Notes under the pieces: generated by a model
The model's database searches: none
What the model was told of the DNA's origin: nothing
Seen by the model: the letters and a program-made list of their open reading frames with translations, nothing else
Made by a program: the position numbers and the translations under genes
NCBI GenBank assembly: GCA_965247245.1
Contig: CBDFGV010000003.1
Coordinates: forward strand, 434,001 to 498,000
DNA length: 64,000 bases
Reading direction: 5' to 3'
Source: Tectiglobus sp965247245
GTDB taxonomy: Bacteria > Pseudomonadota > Alphaproteobacteria > Rhizobiales > Hyphomicrobiaceae
Shown: piece by piece, positions 6,775 through 15,458 of the stretch
How the letters are laid out: each line of letters starts with the position of its first letter
Position numbering within the stretch: the stretch's first letter is position 1

Positions 6775-9240
6775 CTATTCGTCCTTATTGACGGCAGCTG
6801 CTTCCTGCGCTGCGCGCTGTTCAGCCATCTTGGTCAGGAACCCCCGCACCGCATCGAGGTCACGCAAGTGAACATCCTGCTGCGGGAATGGGATCTCGAT
6901 ATCCAGTTCCTTGAAGCGCTCAAAGATTGCGAGCCGCAGCTGTGTCTTTGCTGAGAGCGAATAGTTCACATCGGCAATGAAACAGCGCAGTGTAAAATCC
7001 AGCGAACTCGCCCCGAAATCATCGAACGAGACAGACGGCTCCGGGAAGTTCAAGACGCCTTCGGTAGACTTGGCAACATCGATCAGCACCTCACGAACTT
7101 GGTGCGGGTCAGCATTGTACGAAACACCGACAGTCACGACCAGGCGGCCCAGCGCATTGCGGTGGGTCCAGTTTTGCACCGAGCCACTGATCAGCGAAGA
7201 ATTCGGAACGATGACCGAGGCCCGGTCAAACGTCTCGATCTCTGTTGAGCGGACACTGATCTTGCGCACGTAACCCTGCTGATCGTCGACCACGATCCAA
7301 TCACCAACTTTGATCGGGCGCTCGATCAAAAGGATAATGCCTGATACGAAGTTGTTAACGATGGTCTGCAGACCAAGACCAACACCCAGTGACAAGGCAC
7401 CAATGACAACCGTGAAATTGCTGAGATCGATGCCCGAGTAAGAGAGCCCCACAAGCGTTGCAACGCCGATGCCCAGATAGCCCAGACCGGTGTGCAGAGA
7501 GTTGGCAATCCCGCTATCGACTTTGCTGCCGGCATTGATGCTCGAACTGAGCCAACCTTGCAGCAGGCGCGTTACAAACAGCACCGCAACAAACAGACCA
7601 ATCCCGATCAATATCCGTGCCAGTGAAATGCGGAACTGGCCGATTTCAAATCCGAAGAACAGCGACTGGACTTGATCGGACAGCTGTGAATAGGGAACAC
7701 CCCACGACAGCAGGAGTAGGAAAAGCACGCCGCAAACCAGCAAGGCGTTGAGGAAGAATGCCAAGATCGACGCGATCAACCCGCGGCGGCGGTCCGTTAG
7801 AAGGTTTTGATCGCCGTGTTTGAAGATCCGCTCAACTGGCTGTGTCACGCCTGATGGGTTGGCAGACAGCGCCCGAATGGCCAGATGCAGGAGCAGAACA
7901 AAAGTTCCGCCAACGCCCATCAACATCACCTGTCCGGCGACGAACCGGCCCAGCGATACGTAACCGAACAAGGTTGCCGCCACGATGCCTGCCGCGATGA
8001 TCACGGCTGGAATGCGCAGCCACCACAGCACAGAACTGACAAGCCGCGCGCTGGTGCGCGATGAGTCTTCCGGCATCGGCGTCCAAACCAATGCGAGCAA
8101 CAGGCCGGCGAAGGCTATGTTGGCCAGGCTGGTGGCGGTAATGCCAGCGACGACAGGCAGATGGAAGACGCGAATGCCGTCGTTCAGGAACAGGTCGATC
8201 GCGAAAACGGCTGCGATCAAATTGCTGATCAGCAGCAAGCGTCGAACCGACGGTGTCGGCGCTCCAATCAGGCGCCAGCTTGGGCGTCGTGGCAACAGGA
8301 TCGCAAATGCCAACGCCGTAGCAGCAAGGAAGATAAGCCCCGAGATGAGCGCTGATCGAAACAGGCTTCGAATTGTATCTTGCCAAACCGCAACCGCGTC
8401 GGCGCTGAGAAACAACAGGACGATTGCAAACGTCCCCGGTAGCGCCATCACCAACACAAGCAAGCTTGCGGATTTTACGCGCTGAAAGAAGCTCGGCAGC
8501 GGGTCCTGAGGTTCCACAAAGTTGCGGACCAGAAACCTCTCACGCAGTCGCGCAAGGTAAAAGTAAGCGCCCAAGGCCAGCAGGATGACAATTGACAGCT
8601 CGACTATTCGCGCCCGCACAGTCGACAGCCACAGCTCCGCAATAGTGGTGAGCTGAATGCCAAACCGCGGCATCGCCTGCCACAACTTGCTCCAGTGCTC
8701 CGCGCTGACGATGCTCTGACTGCGCTGTAGAATGCCATCCGAGAAATTGCGCAGCTGGAGGTTCTGGATGCGCTGGACTAGCTGCCCCGACCGAAAGATT
8801 GTCAGATCGCTCGCTTGCTGCGCGTCAGTGAGCTTGCTGCGTGCTTGAGCCAGCTTCTCGCGCTCACTCGCAATGACCGGTCCTTCGCTGCCTTCTTTGG
8901 GAGGATCACCGAGGTTTTCCAGCTGACGTTCGACACTGGCACGGAACGGCTCAAGTCTGGACTTCGTGTCCTCAACGCGGCCAATGAATTCCTCAATGAG
9001 CGATTGCTGGCGTTCCAGCGCGGCGCTGTCCCTCCGTAGTCGCTCGACGGCCTTCTGGAAACGTTCCAGCTCTTTGCTCTGTCGATCAACTTCGTCTGTT
9101 AGAGCAGGCGGGTAAAGCGCTGTGGCGACTTTTGTCTGCGGCGTGACATCAATCGGCTGGCTCAGAGCAGCTGTCGACAAGCTGAGAGCAACCAGTAGCC
9201 ACACTGCGAAAAGTCGAATGAGCCTGGCGCAGATTTTCAT
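6775..9240 (-). CDS. DUF3772 / MscS-family mechanosensitive channel
   Basis: An 821-residue inner-membrane protein. A signal peptide (to about residue 28) is followed by a periplasmic coiled-coil segment rich in Glu, Arg and Gln (about 35-170, DUF3772-like), then ten or so transmembrane helices and an MscS module near residue 560 onward. The module shows the pore helix region (NFTVVIGALSLGVGLGLQ, then IVNNFVSGIILLIERP), the beta domain (KVGDWIVVDDQQGYVRKISVRST) and VPNSSLISG. Large MscS homologues of this kind relieve osmotic stress. The frame extends nine codons to GTG 9267, overlapping the upstream gene's stop; ATG 9240 is preferred because it begins the signal peptide. Confidence 0.88.
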   Translation of the reverse strand: MKICARLIRLFAVWLLVALSLSTAALSQPIDVTPQTKVATALYPPALTDEVDRQSKELERFQKAVERLRRDSAALERQQSLIEEFIGRVEDTKSRLEPFRASVERQLENLGDPPKEGSEGPVIASEREKLAQARSKLTDAQQASDLTIFRSGQLVQRIQNLQLRNFSDGILQRSQSIVSAEHWSKLWQAMPRFGIQLTTIAELWLSTVRARIVELSIVILLALGAYFYLARLRERFLVRNFVEPQDPLPSFFQRVKSASLLVLVMALPGTFAIVLLFLSADAVAVWQDTIRSLFRSALISGLIFLAATALAFAILLPRRPSWRLIGAPTPSVRRLLLISNLIAAVFAIDLFLNDGIRVFHLPVVAGITATSLANIAFAGLLLALVWTPMPEDSSRTSARLVSSVLWWLRIPAVIIAAGIVAATLFGYVSLGRFVAGQVMLMGVGGTFVLLLHLAIRALSANPSGVTQPVERIFKHGDQNLLTDRRRGLIASILAFFLNALLVCGVLFLLLLSWGVPYSQLSDQVQSLFFGFEIGQFRISLARILIGIGLFVAVLFVTRLLQGWLSSSINAGSKVDSGIANSLHTGLGYLGIGVATLVGLSYSGIDLSNFTVVIGALSLGVGLGLQTIVNNFVSGIILLIERPIKVGDWIVVDDQQGYVRKISVRSTEIETFDRASVIVPNSSLISGSVQNWTHRNALGRLVVTVGVSYNADPHQVREVLIDVAKSTEGVLNFPEPSVSFDDFGASSLDFTLRCFIADVNYSLSAKTQLRLAIFERFKELDIEIPFPQQDVHLRDLDAVRGFLTKMAEQRAAQEAAAVNKDE

Positions 9241-9259
9241 ATGACACCCAACCCGGCTG

Positions 9260-9652
9260 TTATTCACCGACGGCTTGTCCGAACTTGCGAGCTGGCTTGG
9301 CGCCTTGTTCGCTATCCAGCTCTTTCTTTTCCAATCTGAGACGCTCGACCTGCGGTTTCCCTTCAGGCTGAATTCCGGTCTCGATCACAACGTCGACCGG
9401 TCCACCCGTCATAATCAGATGCTCAACGTCATCGCGCCGGACGAGGACCAATCGCCGGCGACCATCAACTGTCGCCTGATCAACAACATCGAGACGCTTG
9501 ACCGGCTTGGGAGCAAAAAAACTTCCGCCAAACAAATCGCCGACATTCGTCGATGAACCTGAAACCATATAACCGCGCAGCAACAACCCGCCGACGACGA
9601 GCAGACCAGCGATGAAGATGATGAATAACAGCCAGGATAGGACTTCCCACAT
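9260..9652 (-). CDS. FliO-like membrane protein
   Basis: A 130-residue protein with one N-terminal membrane helix (residues ~4-28) and a cytoplasmic domain reading VVDQATVDGRRRLVLVRRDDVEHLIMTGGPVDVVIETGI. That pattern (D-G-R-R-x-L-V-L-V-R-R-D...EHLIMTGGP.D.VIE) is what Rhizobiales annotations call flagellar biosynthetic protein FliO. No other flagellar gene is in the window, so the name describes the domain, not a proven role in flagellar export. It sits 19 bp upstream of the mechanosensitive channel gene on the same strand and is probably co-transcribed. Confidence 0.75.
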   Translation of the reverse strand: MWEVLSWLLFIIFIAGLLVVGGLLLRGYMVSGSSTNVGDLFGGSFFAPKPVKRLDVVDQATVDGRRRLVLVRRDDVEHLIMTGGPVDVVIETGIQPEGKPQVERLRLEKKELDSEQGAKPARKFGQAVGE

Positions 9653-10063
9653 TGCTTAGCCGCCCGGAATAATCCGGTCCTTTCGGTATGTAACTGCTCA
9701 AACGAAACGCACCGCTAATCCATCCAAACATGGTCGCAAGGGGCGCACTTCAGAGGCAGAGTTCACTCCAGTTCCTGGTTTAAGATATGGCCAAAATAGG
9801 AGCAGGACTGAACACCCCTTCATTCCTTTTTAACCCTGATGACCGAAGTGTTGACTGCGCTCTGGCCTGGCAGTGCCGGTCAACGGACGCAACGTTGCGA
9901 ATCTCCCACAGTTGATCGTGGTTGAGTGACGCGTCGGTGCAGAAGGGTCAAGGGCGGCCGATTGGAATGGTGTGGAATAAGGTTGCTCATGCCGCGTACG
10001 CGTTCGACGTTGAATTTTCTTCAGAAGGCTTGTCAGGCAGAGAATCGGTTAAAGTCCGGCCTC
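9653..10063. other. Intergenic region upstream of cckA
   Basis: About 410 bp between divergent genes. It contains a perfect 12-bp palindrome at 9888-9899 (CGCAACGTTGCG) and one TTAACC at 9830-9835, which matches a CtrA half-site but lacks a second half. The cckA frame stays open back to 9926, so part of this region could be coding. No RNA gene seen. Confidence 0.45.
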
Positions 10064-12613
10064 ATGTCCGACGCTCAACAACAGCGCAACGCGCCAGACT
10101 GGGCCAGCAGCCTCGGGGTTGCATCCAGCACGGCCAATGTTGCCACCGTCGTCCTGCTCTTCCTTGTCGGAGCAGCCGGAGCGCTCGCCTTCCTTTCTGC
10201 CAGATCCGCTGAGCCGTTCGTCCTCACGGTTATGGGGCTTCTGGCGACGCTGGGCACCTTCTTCATTTTCGGCATTGCTGCCGGTCACATTCGGATTGGC
10301 GAGCGCACCGCCTCAACGGCGATTGCCGCAGCGATGGTCGAGGACCTGCCGCATACCTGCCTGCTGACAACGCCAGGCGGACGCGTTCTCTATGCCAATC
10401 GCATGGCACTCGATATGCTCGGTCACAACGAGCTGGGTGATCTCGGAAGTCTCGAAGAAATCTTTGCCTCATCCCAAAAGGGTCCGGAGGCACTGTTCCG
10501 GCTGCTTCGCGCTGCGCAGCGGCGTCAGTCCTACAGCGAAGAGGTCTGCCTGCCGGGTGTGCATCGCTATGCCAGCAACCCACCGTGGTATCGTGTGACC
10601 GTCATGCCATCAGGCCATGTCGACCTGCCGGAGCATGTTGGCGTGAGCGTTGTCTGGTCCATCGAAGACATCACGGCAGAACGCGCCAGCAGTGAACAGG
10701 CCCTGGAGAATCTGCACGCCGAGCTTTCACAATACAGCACTATGCCGGCAGGGCTCCTGACCTGTACCGCCGACGGCAGCGTCGAATTCATGAATCGCAT
10801 CCTGGCCGACCAGCTCGGTTACGAATCGAGCCATACTTCACAGCCGACGCGTCTTGCTGACGTCCTCGCGCAGGATGATGTGCAACGGCTCCGCTCAGCT
10901 GTTGCCGCCGCCGGACAGGGCACGACAGCGATCGAACTGGACTTCCAGAAAGCCGACGGCGATCGATATCCTGCAACATGTTTCGTCCGCTCGCCTTTCG
11001 ATAGCGAGAACGGCAGCCAGGCGACGGTTCTCATCGTCGACCGGGATCTCACGGAGGCCGCTGCACCGGCCATCGCTGAAGTCGGCCTCGAGTTCACAAG
11101 TGTTCTGAAATCCGCTCCATTCGGTATCGCGATCATCAACGACAACGGTACCGTGATCAGCAACAACGCGAGCTTCGAAAAACTGATCGCCGGTGATCGT
11201 GCGACGGTCCGCGAGAAGCCACTGGACGAGCTCGTTCGCCAGGCCGATGTCAATGCCGGCAATCAACTCTCAATTTTGCTGGCTGGTTTGGCGACCAACA
11301 AGGGGCCTGTGCAACCGATTGATGTTGATGATGGGCCTGACGGCGAAATCGCTCGCCGGCTCTATATCCAGCGTCTGACCCGCCAGGATGGTAACGACGC
11401 AGCTGCTATCGTTTACGTCACCGACACGACCGAGGAACGCGCCCTCGGCCACAAGTTCGCGCAAAGCCAGAAAATGGAAGCGGTCGGCAAGCTGGCGGGC
11501 GGTATCGCACACGACTTCAATAATGTCCTAACGGCTATCATCGGCTTCTCAGATCTTCTGTTGGCCAATCACCGCCCAACGGACCATGCTTACAAGAACC
11601 TGCAAAACATCCGGTCAAGCGCTAATCACGCCGCCGGCCTGGTCAAGCAGCTGCTGGCCTTCTCGCGCCGTCAAACGCTTGAGCCCGAGGTTCTCCAACT
11701 CAACGAGGTTGTCACCGATCTCTCTGTTCTCTTGAACCGCCTGCTTGGTGAGAACATCGAACTCAAGATCTCGTCCGGTCGCGACCTCTGGCCGATCAAG
11801 GCCGACCTCAACCAGCTCAACCAAGTCGTTGTAAATCTCGCCGTGAATGCCCGCGATGCGATGCCGGACGGCGGTCGCCTGACCATCAAAACGCGCAATA
11901 TCGGCGAACGCGAAAGCCGCCGGCTTGCCGACGTTGGCGTCGTTCTTGGCCAATACGTACTCATTGAAGTCACCGATACCGGCTCCGGCATGCCCGAAGA
12001 CGTCATGCAAAAGATCTTCGAGCCATTCTTCACCACCAAGGATGTCGGCAAGGGAACAGGTCTCGGCCTCTCAACCGTTTACGGCATCATCAAGCAGACC
12101 GGCGGCTACATCTTCGTCGATAGTGAACTGGGTCAGGGCACCACCTTCCGGGTTTACCTGCCGCACCATTTCACGAGCGAAGCCGAAGTCGCTGTCAGCA
12201 AGAACCAGCGCAACAAATCACAATCCACGCGTGATTTGACCGGTCATGGCCGCGTTCTGGTTGTTGAGGACGAAGATGCCGTGCGCATTTTCGCAACTGA
12301 AGCACTACGCCGGCAGGGTTATGAGGTTCTGCAGGCCAGCGACGGCCTCGAAGCTCTCGATGTCATGGAAGATAACAACCATGAAGTCGACATCGTTGTC
12401 AGCGACGTAAAAATGCCCGAGATGGATGGCCCGACGCTGTTCAAGGAACTCCGGAACCACAATCCCGAACTCAAATTTGTGTTCGTCTCCGGCTATACCG
12501 ACGATGCCTTCACCAAGACACTGGACGAAGACGCCGAATATACATTCTTGCCAAAACCGTACACACTTGCTCAGATAGCTGAAGTTGTTAAAACCCGGCT
12601 CAACGAAGAATAG
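10064..12613 (+). CDS. cckA: CckA hybrid sensor histidine kinase
   Basis: An 849-residue hybrid kinase from ATG 10064. In alphaproteobacteria CckA phosphorylates ChpT and so controls CtrA and CpdR in the cell cycle. Two membrane helices (about 25-46 and 51-74) precede two or three PAS regions (from ~95 to ~450). The HisKA motif is GKLAGGIAHDFNNVLTAI with His483. The ATPase has DTGSGMP and GKGTGLGLSTVYGI. A C-terminal receiver (RVLVVEDED; Asp781 in SDVKMPEMDG; KP in FLPKPY) completes the layout. In-frame starts at 9926 and 9989 exist; 9989 has an AAGG upstream and is a real alternative. Transcribed alone, followed by recA. Confidence 0.92.
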   Translation: MSDAQQQRNAPDWASSLGVASSTANVATVVLLFLVGAAGALAFLSARSAEPFVLTVMGLLATLGTFFIFGIAAGHIRIGERTASTAIAAAMVEDLPHTCLLTTPGGRVLYANRMALDMLGHNELGDLGSLEEIFASSQKGPEALFRLLRAAQRRQSYSEEVCLPGVHRYASNPPWYRVTVMPSGHVDLPEHVGVSVVWSIEDITAERASSEQALENLHAELSQYSTMPAGLLTCTADGSVEFMNRILADQLGYESSHTSQPTRLADVLAQDDVQRLRSAVAAAGQGTTAIELDFQKADGDRYPATCFVRSPFDSENGSQATVLIVDRDLTEAAAPAIAEVGLEFTSVLKSAPFGIAIINDNGTVISNNASFEKLIAGDRATVREKPLDELVRQADVNAGNQLSILLAGLATNKGPVQPIDVDDGPDGEIARRLYIQRLTRQDGNDAAAIVYVTDTTEERALGHKFAQSQKMEAVGKLAGGIAHDFNNVLTAIIGFSDLLLANHRPTDHAYKNLQNIRSSANHAAGLVKQLLAFSRRQTLEPEVLQLNEVVTDLSVLLNRLLGENIELKISSGRDLWPIKADLNQLNQVVVNLAVNARDAMPDGGRLTIKTRNIGERESRRLADVGVVLGQYVLIEVTDTGSGMPEDVMQKIFEPFFTTKDVGKGTGLGLSTVYGIIKQTGGYIFVDSELGQGTTFRVYLPHHFTSEAEVAVSKNQRNKSQSTRDLTGHGRVLVVEDEDAVRIFATEALRRQGYEVLQASDGLEALDVMEDNNHEVDIVVSDVKMPEMDGPTLFKELRNHNPELKFVFVSGYTDDAFTKTLDEDAEYTFLPKPYTLAQIAEVVKTRLNEE

Positions 12614-12739
12614 CTGGTACAACTTACTTGCCGTGGGTGTCGAATCGCGCAACATCTAGGGTGCGCGACAGCGATATCGTGGCCAGAACAAAATAGGATC
12701 AGCCGAGTCAAGTGTCAGAAAACGCTCATTTATCATAGT

Positions 12740-12768
12740 TAGACAAATGAGAACATATCGTGTACATT
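12740..12768 (+). promoter_or_regulatory. recA: recA promoter
   Basis: TAGACA (12740-12745), a 17-bp spacer, then TACATT (12763-12768), about 50 bp before the recA start. The -35 is five of six to consensus, the -10 four of six. The LexA-like box at 12751-12765 lies inside the spacer and touches the -10, the expected arrangement for SOS repression. Confidence 0.55.
12751..12765 (+). promoter_or_regulatory. Putative LexA (SOS) box of recA
   Basis: GAAC-N7-GTAC, one base from the alphaproteobacterial consensus GAAC-N7-GAAC (equivalently GTTC-N7-GTTC). The core ATATCGTG (12755-12762) reappears inverted as CACGATAT at 12793-12800, within GAAC-N7-GGAA, 30 bp downstream. The second copy may be a weaker operator. 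Confidence 0.55.
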
Positions 12769-12816
12769 TAAAGCTGAGATGATTCAGCAGAACACGATAT
12801 GGAAAGGGTGAATGAC

Positions 12817-13974
12817 ATGGCAGCTCCCCAACTACGCGTTGTTGAAGGGAACGATATGGATAAGCAGAAGGCACTCGATGCCGCCCTTGCCCAAATCGAG
12901 AAGAATTTCGGCAAAGGCTCCGTCATGCGCCTCGGCGGAAATGACCTCAATGTCGATGTGGACGCAGTGCCGACTGGCTCGCTCAGTCTCGACATTGCCC
13001 TCGGCATCGGCGGGTTGCCGCGCGGCCGCATTATCGAGATCTATGGGCCTGAATCCTCAGGTAAGACCACCCTCGCGCTGCATGTGGTAGCTGAAGCACA
13101 GAAGACCGATGGTGTGTGCGCGTTTGTCGACGCCGAACACGCCCTGGACCCGATCTATGCGAGAAAGCTCGGCGTCAAAGTGGACGACCTGCTGGTCTCG
13201 CAGCCGGATACCGGTGAGCAAGCACTGGAAATCGCTGATACCCTTGTCCGTTCCGGCGCCGTTGATGTGTTGGTCGTAGACTCGGTTGCAGCCCTGACGC
13301 CGCGAGCCGAACTCGAAGGTGACATGGGAGACAGTCTCCCGGGTCTCCAAGCTCGTCTGATGAGCCAGGCGCTGCGAAAACTGACCGGCTCAATTTCCAA
13401 ATCGCGCTGCATGGTGGTGTTCATCAACCAGATCCGGATGAAGATTGGTGTCATGTTCGGCAACCCGGAAACAACCACCGGCGGTAACGCACTCAAATTC
13501 TACTCATCTGTCCGCCTGGACATCCGCCGGATCGGCCAGATCAAAGCTCAGGACGAAGTGGTCGGCAACCAGACCCGCGTCAAGGTCGTCAAGAACAAGG
13601 TCGCGCCTCCGTTCAAGCAGATCGAATTCGACATAATGTACGGCGAGGGTATCTCGAAAACCGGTGAAATCATCGACCTTGGCGTCAAGGCCGGGATCGT
13701 CGACAAGGCCGGCGCGTGGTTCTCATACGATGGCCAACGGATTGGTCAAGGCCGGGAGAATACGAAAAACTTCCTGAAGGAGAACCCCAGCATATGCCGG
13801 TCAATCGAGCGCGCCATTCGCGAGAATGCCGGTTTGATTGTCGATCAGATGATGCTGGAAGCTGATAACGAGGAAGAGGAGACCGTCGATCCGGAAACCG
13901 GCGAGATCCTGAGCGCTGCTGAGGAAGCCGAGGCTCCGCCTCCTAAAAAGGCGGCCGGCAAGGGCGGTCGCTAA
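12817..13974 (+). CDS. recA: Recombinase RecA
   Basis: A 385-residue RecA, the strand-exchange protein and LexA co-protease. It shows the N-terminal polymerisation helix (KALDAALAQIEKNFGKGSVM), Walker A GPESSGKTT (from about residue 77), and the L1/L2 region with INQIRMKIGVMFGNPETTTGGNALKFY. The C-terminus is acidic and then Lys/Gly-rich, typical for the group. ATG 12817 is preferred over ATG 12799 because GGAAAGGG (12801-12808) is at ribosome-binding distance and homologues start here; ATG 12856 is a further possibility. A strong intrinsic terminator follows at 14006. Confidence 0.97.
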   Translation: MAAPQLRVVEGNDMDKQKALDAALAQIEKNFGKGSVMRLGGNDLNVDVDAVPTGSLSLDIALGIGGLPRGRIIEIYGPESSGKTTLALHVVAEAQKTDGVCAFVDAEHALDPIYARKLGVKVDDLLVSQPDTGEQALEIADTLVRSGAVDVLVVDSVAALTPRAELEGDMGDSLPGLQARLMSQALRKLTGSISKSRCMVVFINQIRMKIGVMFGNPETTTGGNALKFYSSVRLDIRRIGQIKAQDEVVGNQTRVKVVKNKVAPPFKQIEFDIMYGEGISKTGEIIDLGVKAGIVDKAGAWFSYDGQRIGQGRENTKNFLKENPSICRSIERAIRENAGLIVDQMMLEADNEEEETVDPETGEILSAAEEAEAPPPKKAAGKGGR

Positions 13975-14005
13975 CCCCTAACTGGTTACACCTCAAGACA
14001 GATTG

Positions 14006-14031
14006 CGGCGGTCGATTAGGTTCGGCCGCCG
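14006..14031 (+). terminator. Intrinsic terminator after recA
   Basis: A 9-bp stem (CGGCGGTCG at 14006-14014 pairs with CGGCCGCCG at 14023-14031, one U-G pair), an 8-nt loop and a following TTTGTGTT. Confidence 0.75.
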
Positions 14032-14044
14032 TTTGTGTTCTGAC

Positions 14045-14209
14045 CCATAGCCAGGACGCAATAGGTACTCGCCGTAGCGGTTCGGCTATGGAGACTCGGA
14101 CAACCAAGGGCCTGCTTTCCGCCTTTACATGCAGCATCCAGCCCTCTATCTAGCCAGCAATTGGGCCCGTTTGTTTCTCCTACCGTCGACATCCGAAACA
14201 AGAAGCCCA
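14045..14209 (+). ncRNA. Structured 5' leader of the decarboxylase gene, speF-motif candidate
   Basis: Between the recA terminator and the decarboxylase start lie two strong pairings. One joins CCATAGCC (14045-14052) to GGCTATGG (14084-14091). The other is a composite hairpin: TGGGC (14162-14166) with GCCCA (14205-14209), enclosing TTTGTTTC (14170-14177) with GAAACAAG (14195-14202). The last stem ends about 44 nt before the ATG. A conserved RNA motif named speF is known upstream of ornithine decarboxylase genes in alphaproteobacteria. I cannot check its consensus here, so the assignment rests on position, structure and gene context. Confidence 0.45.
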
Positions 14210-14252
14210 TCGTCAGGCTCCGCGAAATATAGAATCTGGGATCGCAAGCACC

Positions 14253-15428
14253 ATGGACAGGTTTGCCGACGCACGAAGTTTCATCGAAGCCATGCGACCC
14301 GAGCGGGCGGTTTTCGGGTTGCGGCCCCATGCATCTGGCCGCGCTGCCAAATGGTTCTTGGACAATTTTCCGGGCGAAGTCGCCTACGCCTATAAGGCAA
14401 ACAGCTCCGTCTTTCTTGTCGGCTCGCTTTACGGAGCCGGCATCCGCAATTTCGATGTCGCGTCATTGCCTGAATTGGAAGATGCAGCCACGATTCCCAA
14501 GGCCAAACTGCACTTCATGCATCCCATCAAATCGCGGATGGCGATCCGCCGTGCCTACCACGAATTCGACGTCAAATGTTTCGCTTTAGATAGTGAAGCC
14601 GAGCTTGAGAAGATTCTCGAAGAAACTGATCACGCAGAAGACTTACAGCTCTATGTTCGCCTGACGGTACCGAGCAAAGACAGCGGCCTTCCGCTAGAGC
14701 ACAAGTTTGGCATCGCAGGTGAAGCAGCCAAGGACCTGCTGATCAAGACGAGGCAGTCCTGCGATGAGCTTGGCATTGCCTTTCATGTCGGGTCGCAGAC
14801 AATGACAACCGACTCTTTCCGTCTCGCTTTTGAGATGGTTCGCAAAGCTATTGTCGAAGCTGGCGTGGTCGTTGATGCCATTGATTGCGGTGGAGGTTTC
14901 CCCGCACGTTATTCCGAAGAGGAGCCTGCCGCACTTTCCGAGTTCATGACTGTCATCGGTGAGTGCTTTGAAGCCCTGCCTGTCAGTCATGATGCCAAAC
15001 TCATTTGTGAACCAGGTCGGGCCCTTGTCGCTGAGGCCGAAAGCCTCATCGTGCGCGTCGATCATCGTCGCGGCAATGAGCTCTTCATAACTGACGGTGG
15101 CTACGGGGCATTGTTCGACGCAGCCAACCTCGGCTTCGTATTCCCCGTCCGTCTCGTCGGTCAGGAAAACACGCCGCGGAGCCAGTGTGTACCATTCCAG
15201 TTCTGGGGACCAACCTGCGACTCGGTCGATTTCATGAAAGGACCGTTTTACCTGCCCGACACCGTCCAGGAAGGTGACTACATCGAGATCGGCAACATGG
15301 GTGCCTACGGGCGCGCAATCGCTGGCAATTTCAATGGTTACGGAAACTACGGCGAGGTCATCCTCGACGATGAGCCAATGTACTCCATGTTTGCCGACCA
15401 GCCTGGTGCTTTGGCGCAAGACGCTTAG
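14253..15428 (+). CDS. Type III PLP-dependent decarboxylase (ornithine decarboxylase-like)
   Basis: A 391-residue fold-type III (alanine-racemase fold) decarboxylase. The PLP lysine is K48 in AYAYKAN. Further marks are HVGSQ, the phosphate-binding DCGGGFP, EPGRALVAEAESL, and the catalytic cysteine region GPTCDSVDFM (C322) followed by GAYGRAIAGNFNGYG. The GPTCDS form and the length favour ornithine (or ornithine/lysine) decarboxylase over diaminopimelate decarboxylase, giving putrescine. The next gene, 30 bp downstream, is an agmatinase-type ureohydrolase, supporting polyamine metabolism. A folded RNA leader precedes the gene and probably regulates it. Substrate specificity cannot be fixed from sequence alone. 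Confidence 0.85.
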   Translation: MDRFADARSFIEAMRPERAVFGLRPHASGRAAKWFLDNFPGEVAYAYKANSSVFLVGSLYGAGIRNFDVASLPELEDAATIPKAKLHFMHPIKSRMAIRRAYHEFDVKCFALDSEAELEKILEETDHAEDLQLYVRLTVPSKDSGLPLEHKFGIAGEAAKDLLIKTRQSCDELGIAFHVGSQTMTTDSFRLAFEMVRKAIVEAGVVVDAIDCGGGFPARYSEEEPAALSEFMTVIGECFEALPVSHDAKLICEPGRALVAEAESLIVRVDHRRGNELFITDGGYGALFDAANLGFVFPVRLVGQENTPRSQCVPFQFWGPTCDSVDFMKGPFYLPDTVQEGDYIEIGNMGAYGRAIAGNFNGYGNYGEVILDDEPMYSMFADQPGALAQDA

Positions 15429-15458
15429 TCTTGACGCCGGCAGCAAAGGCCTTCCGCC

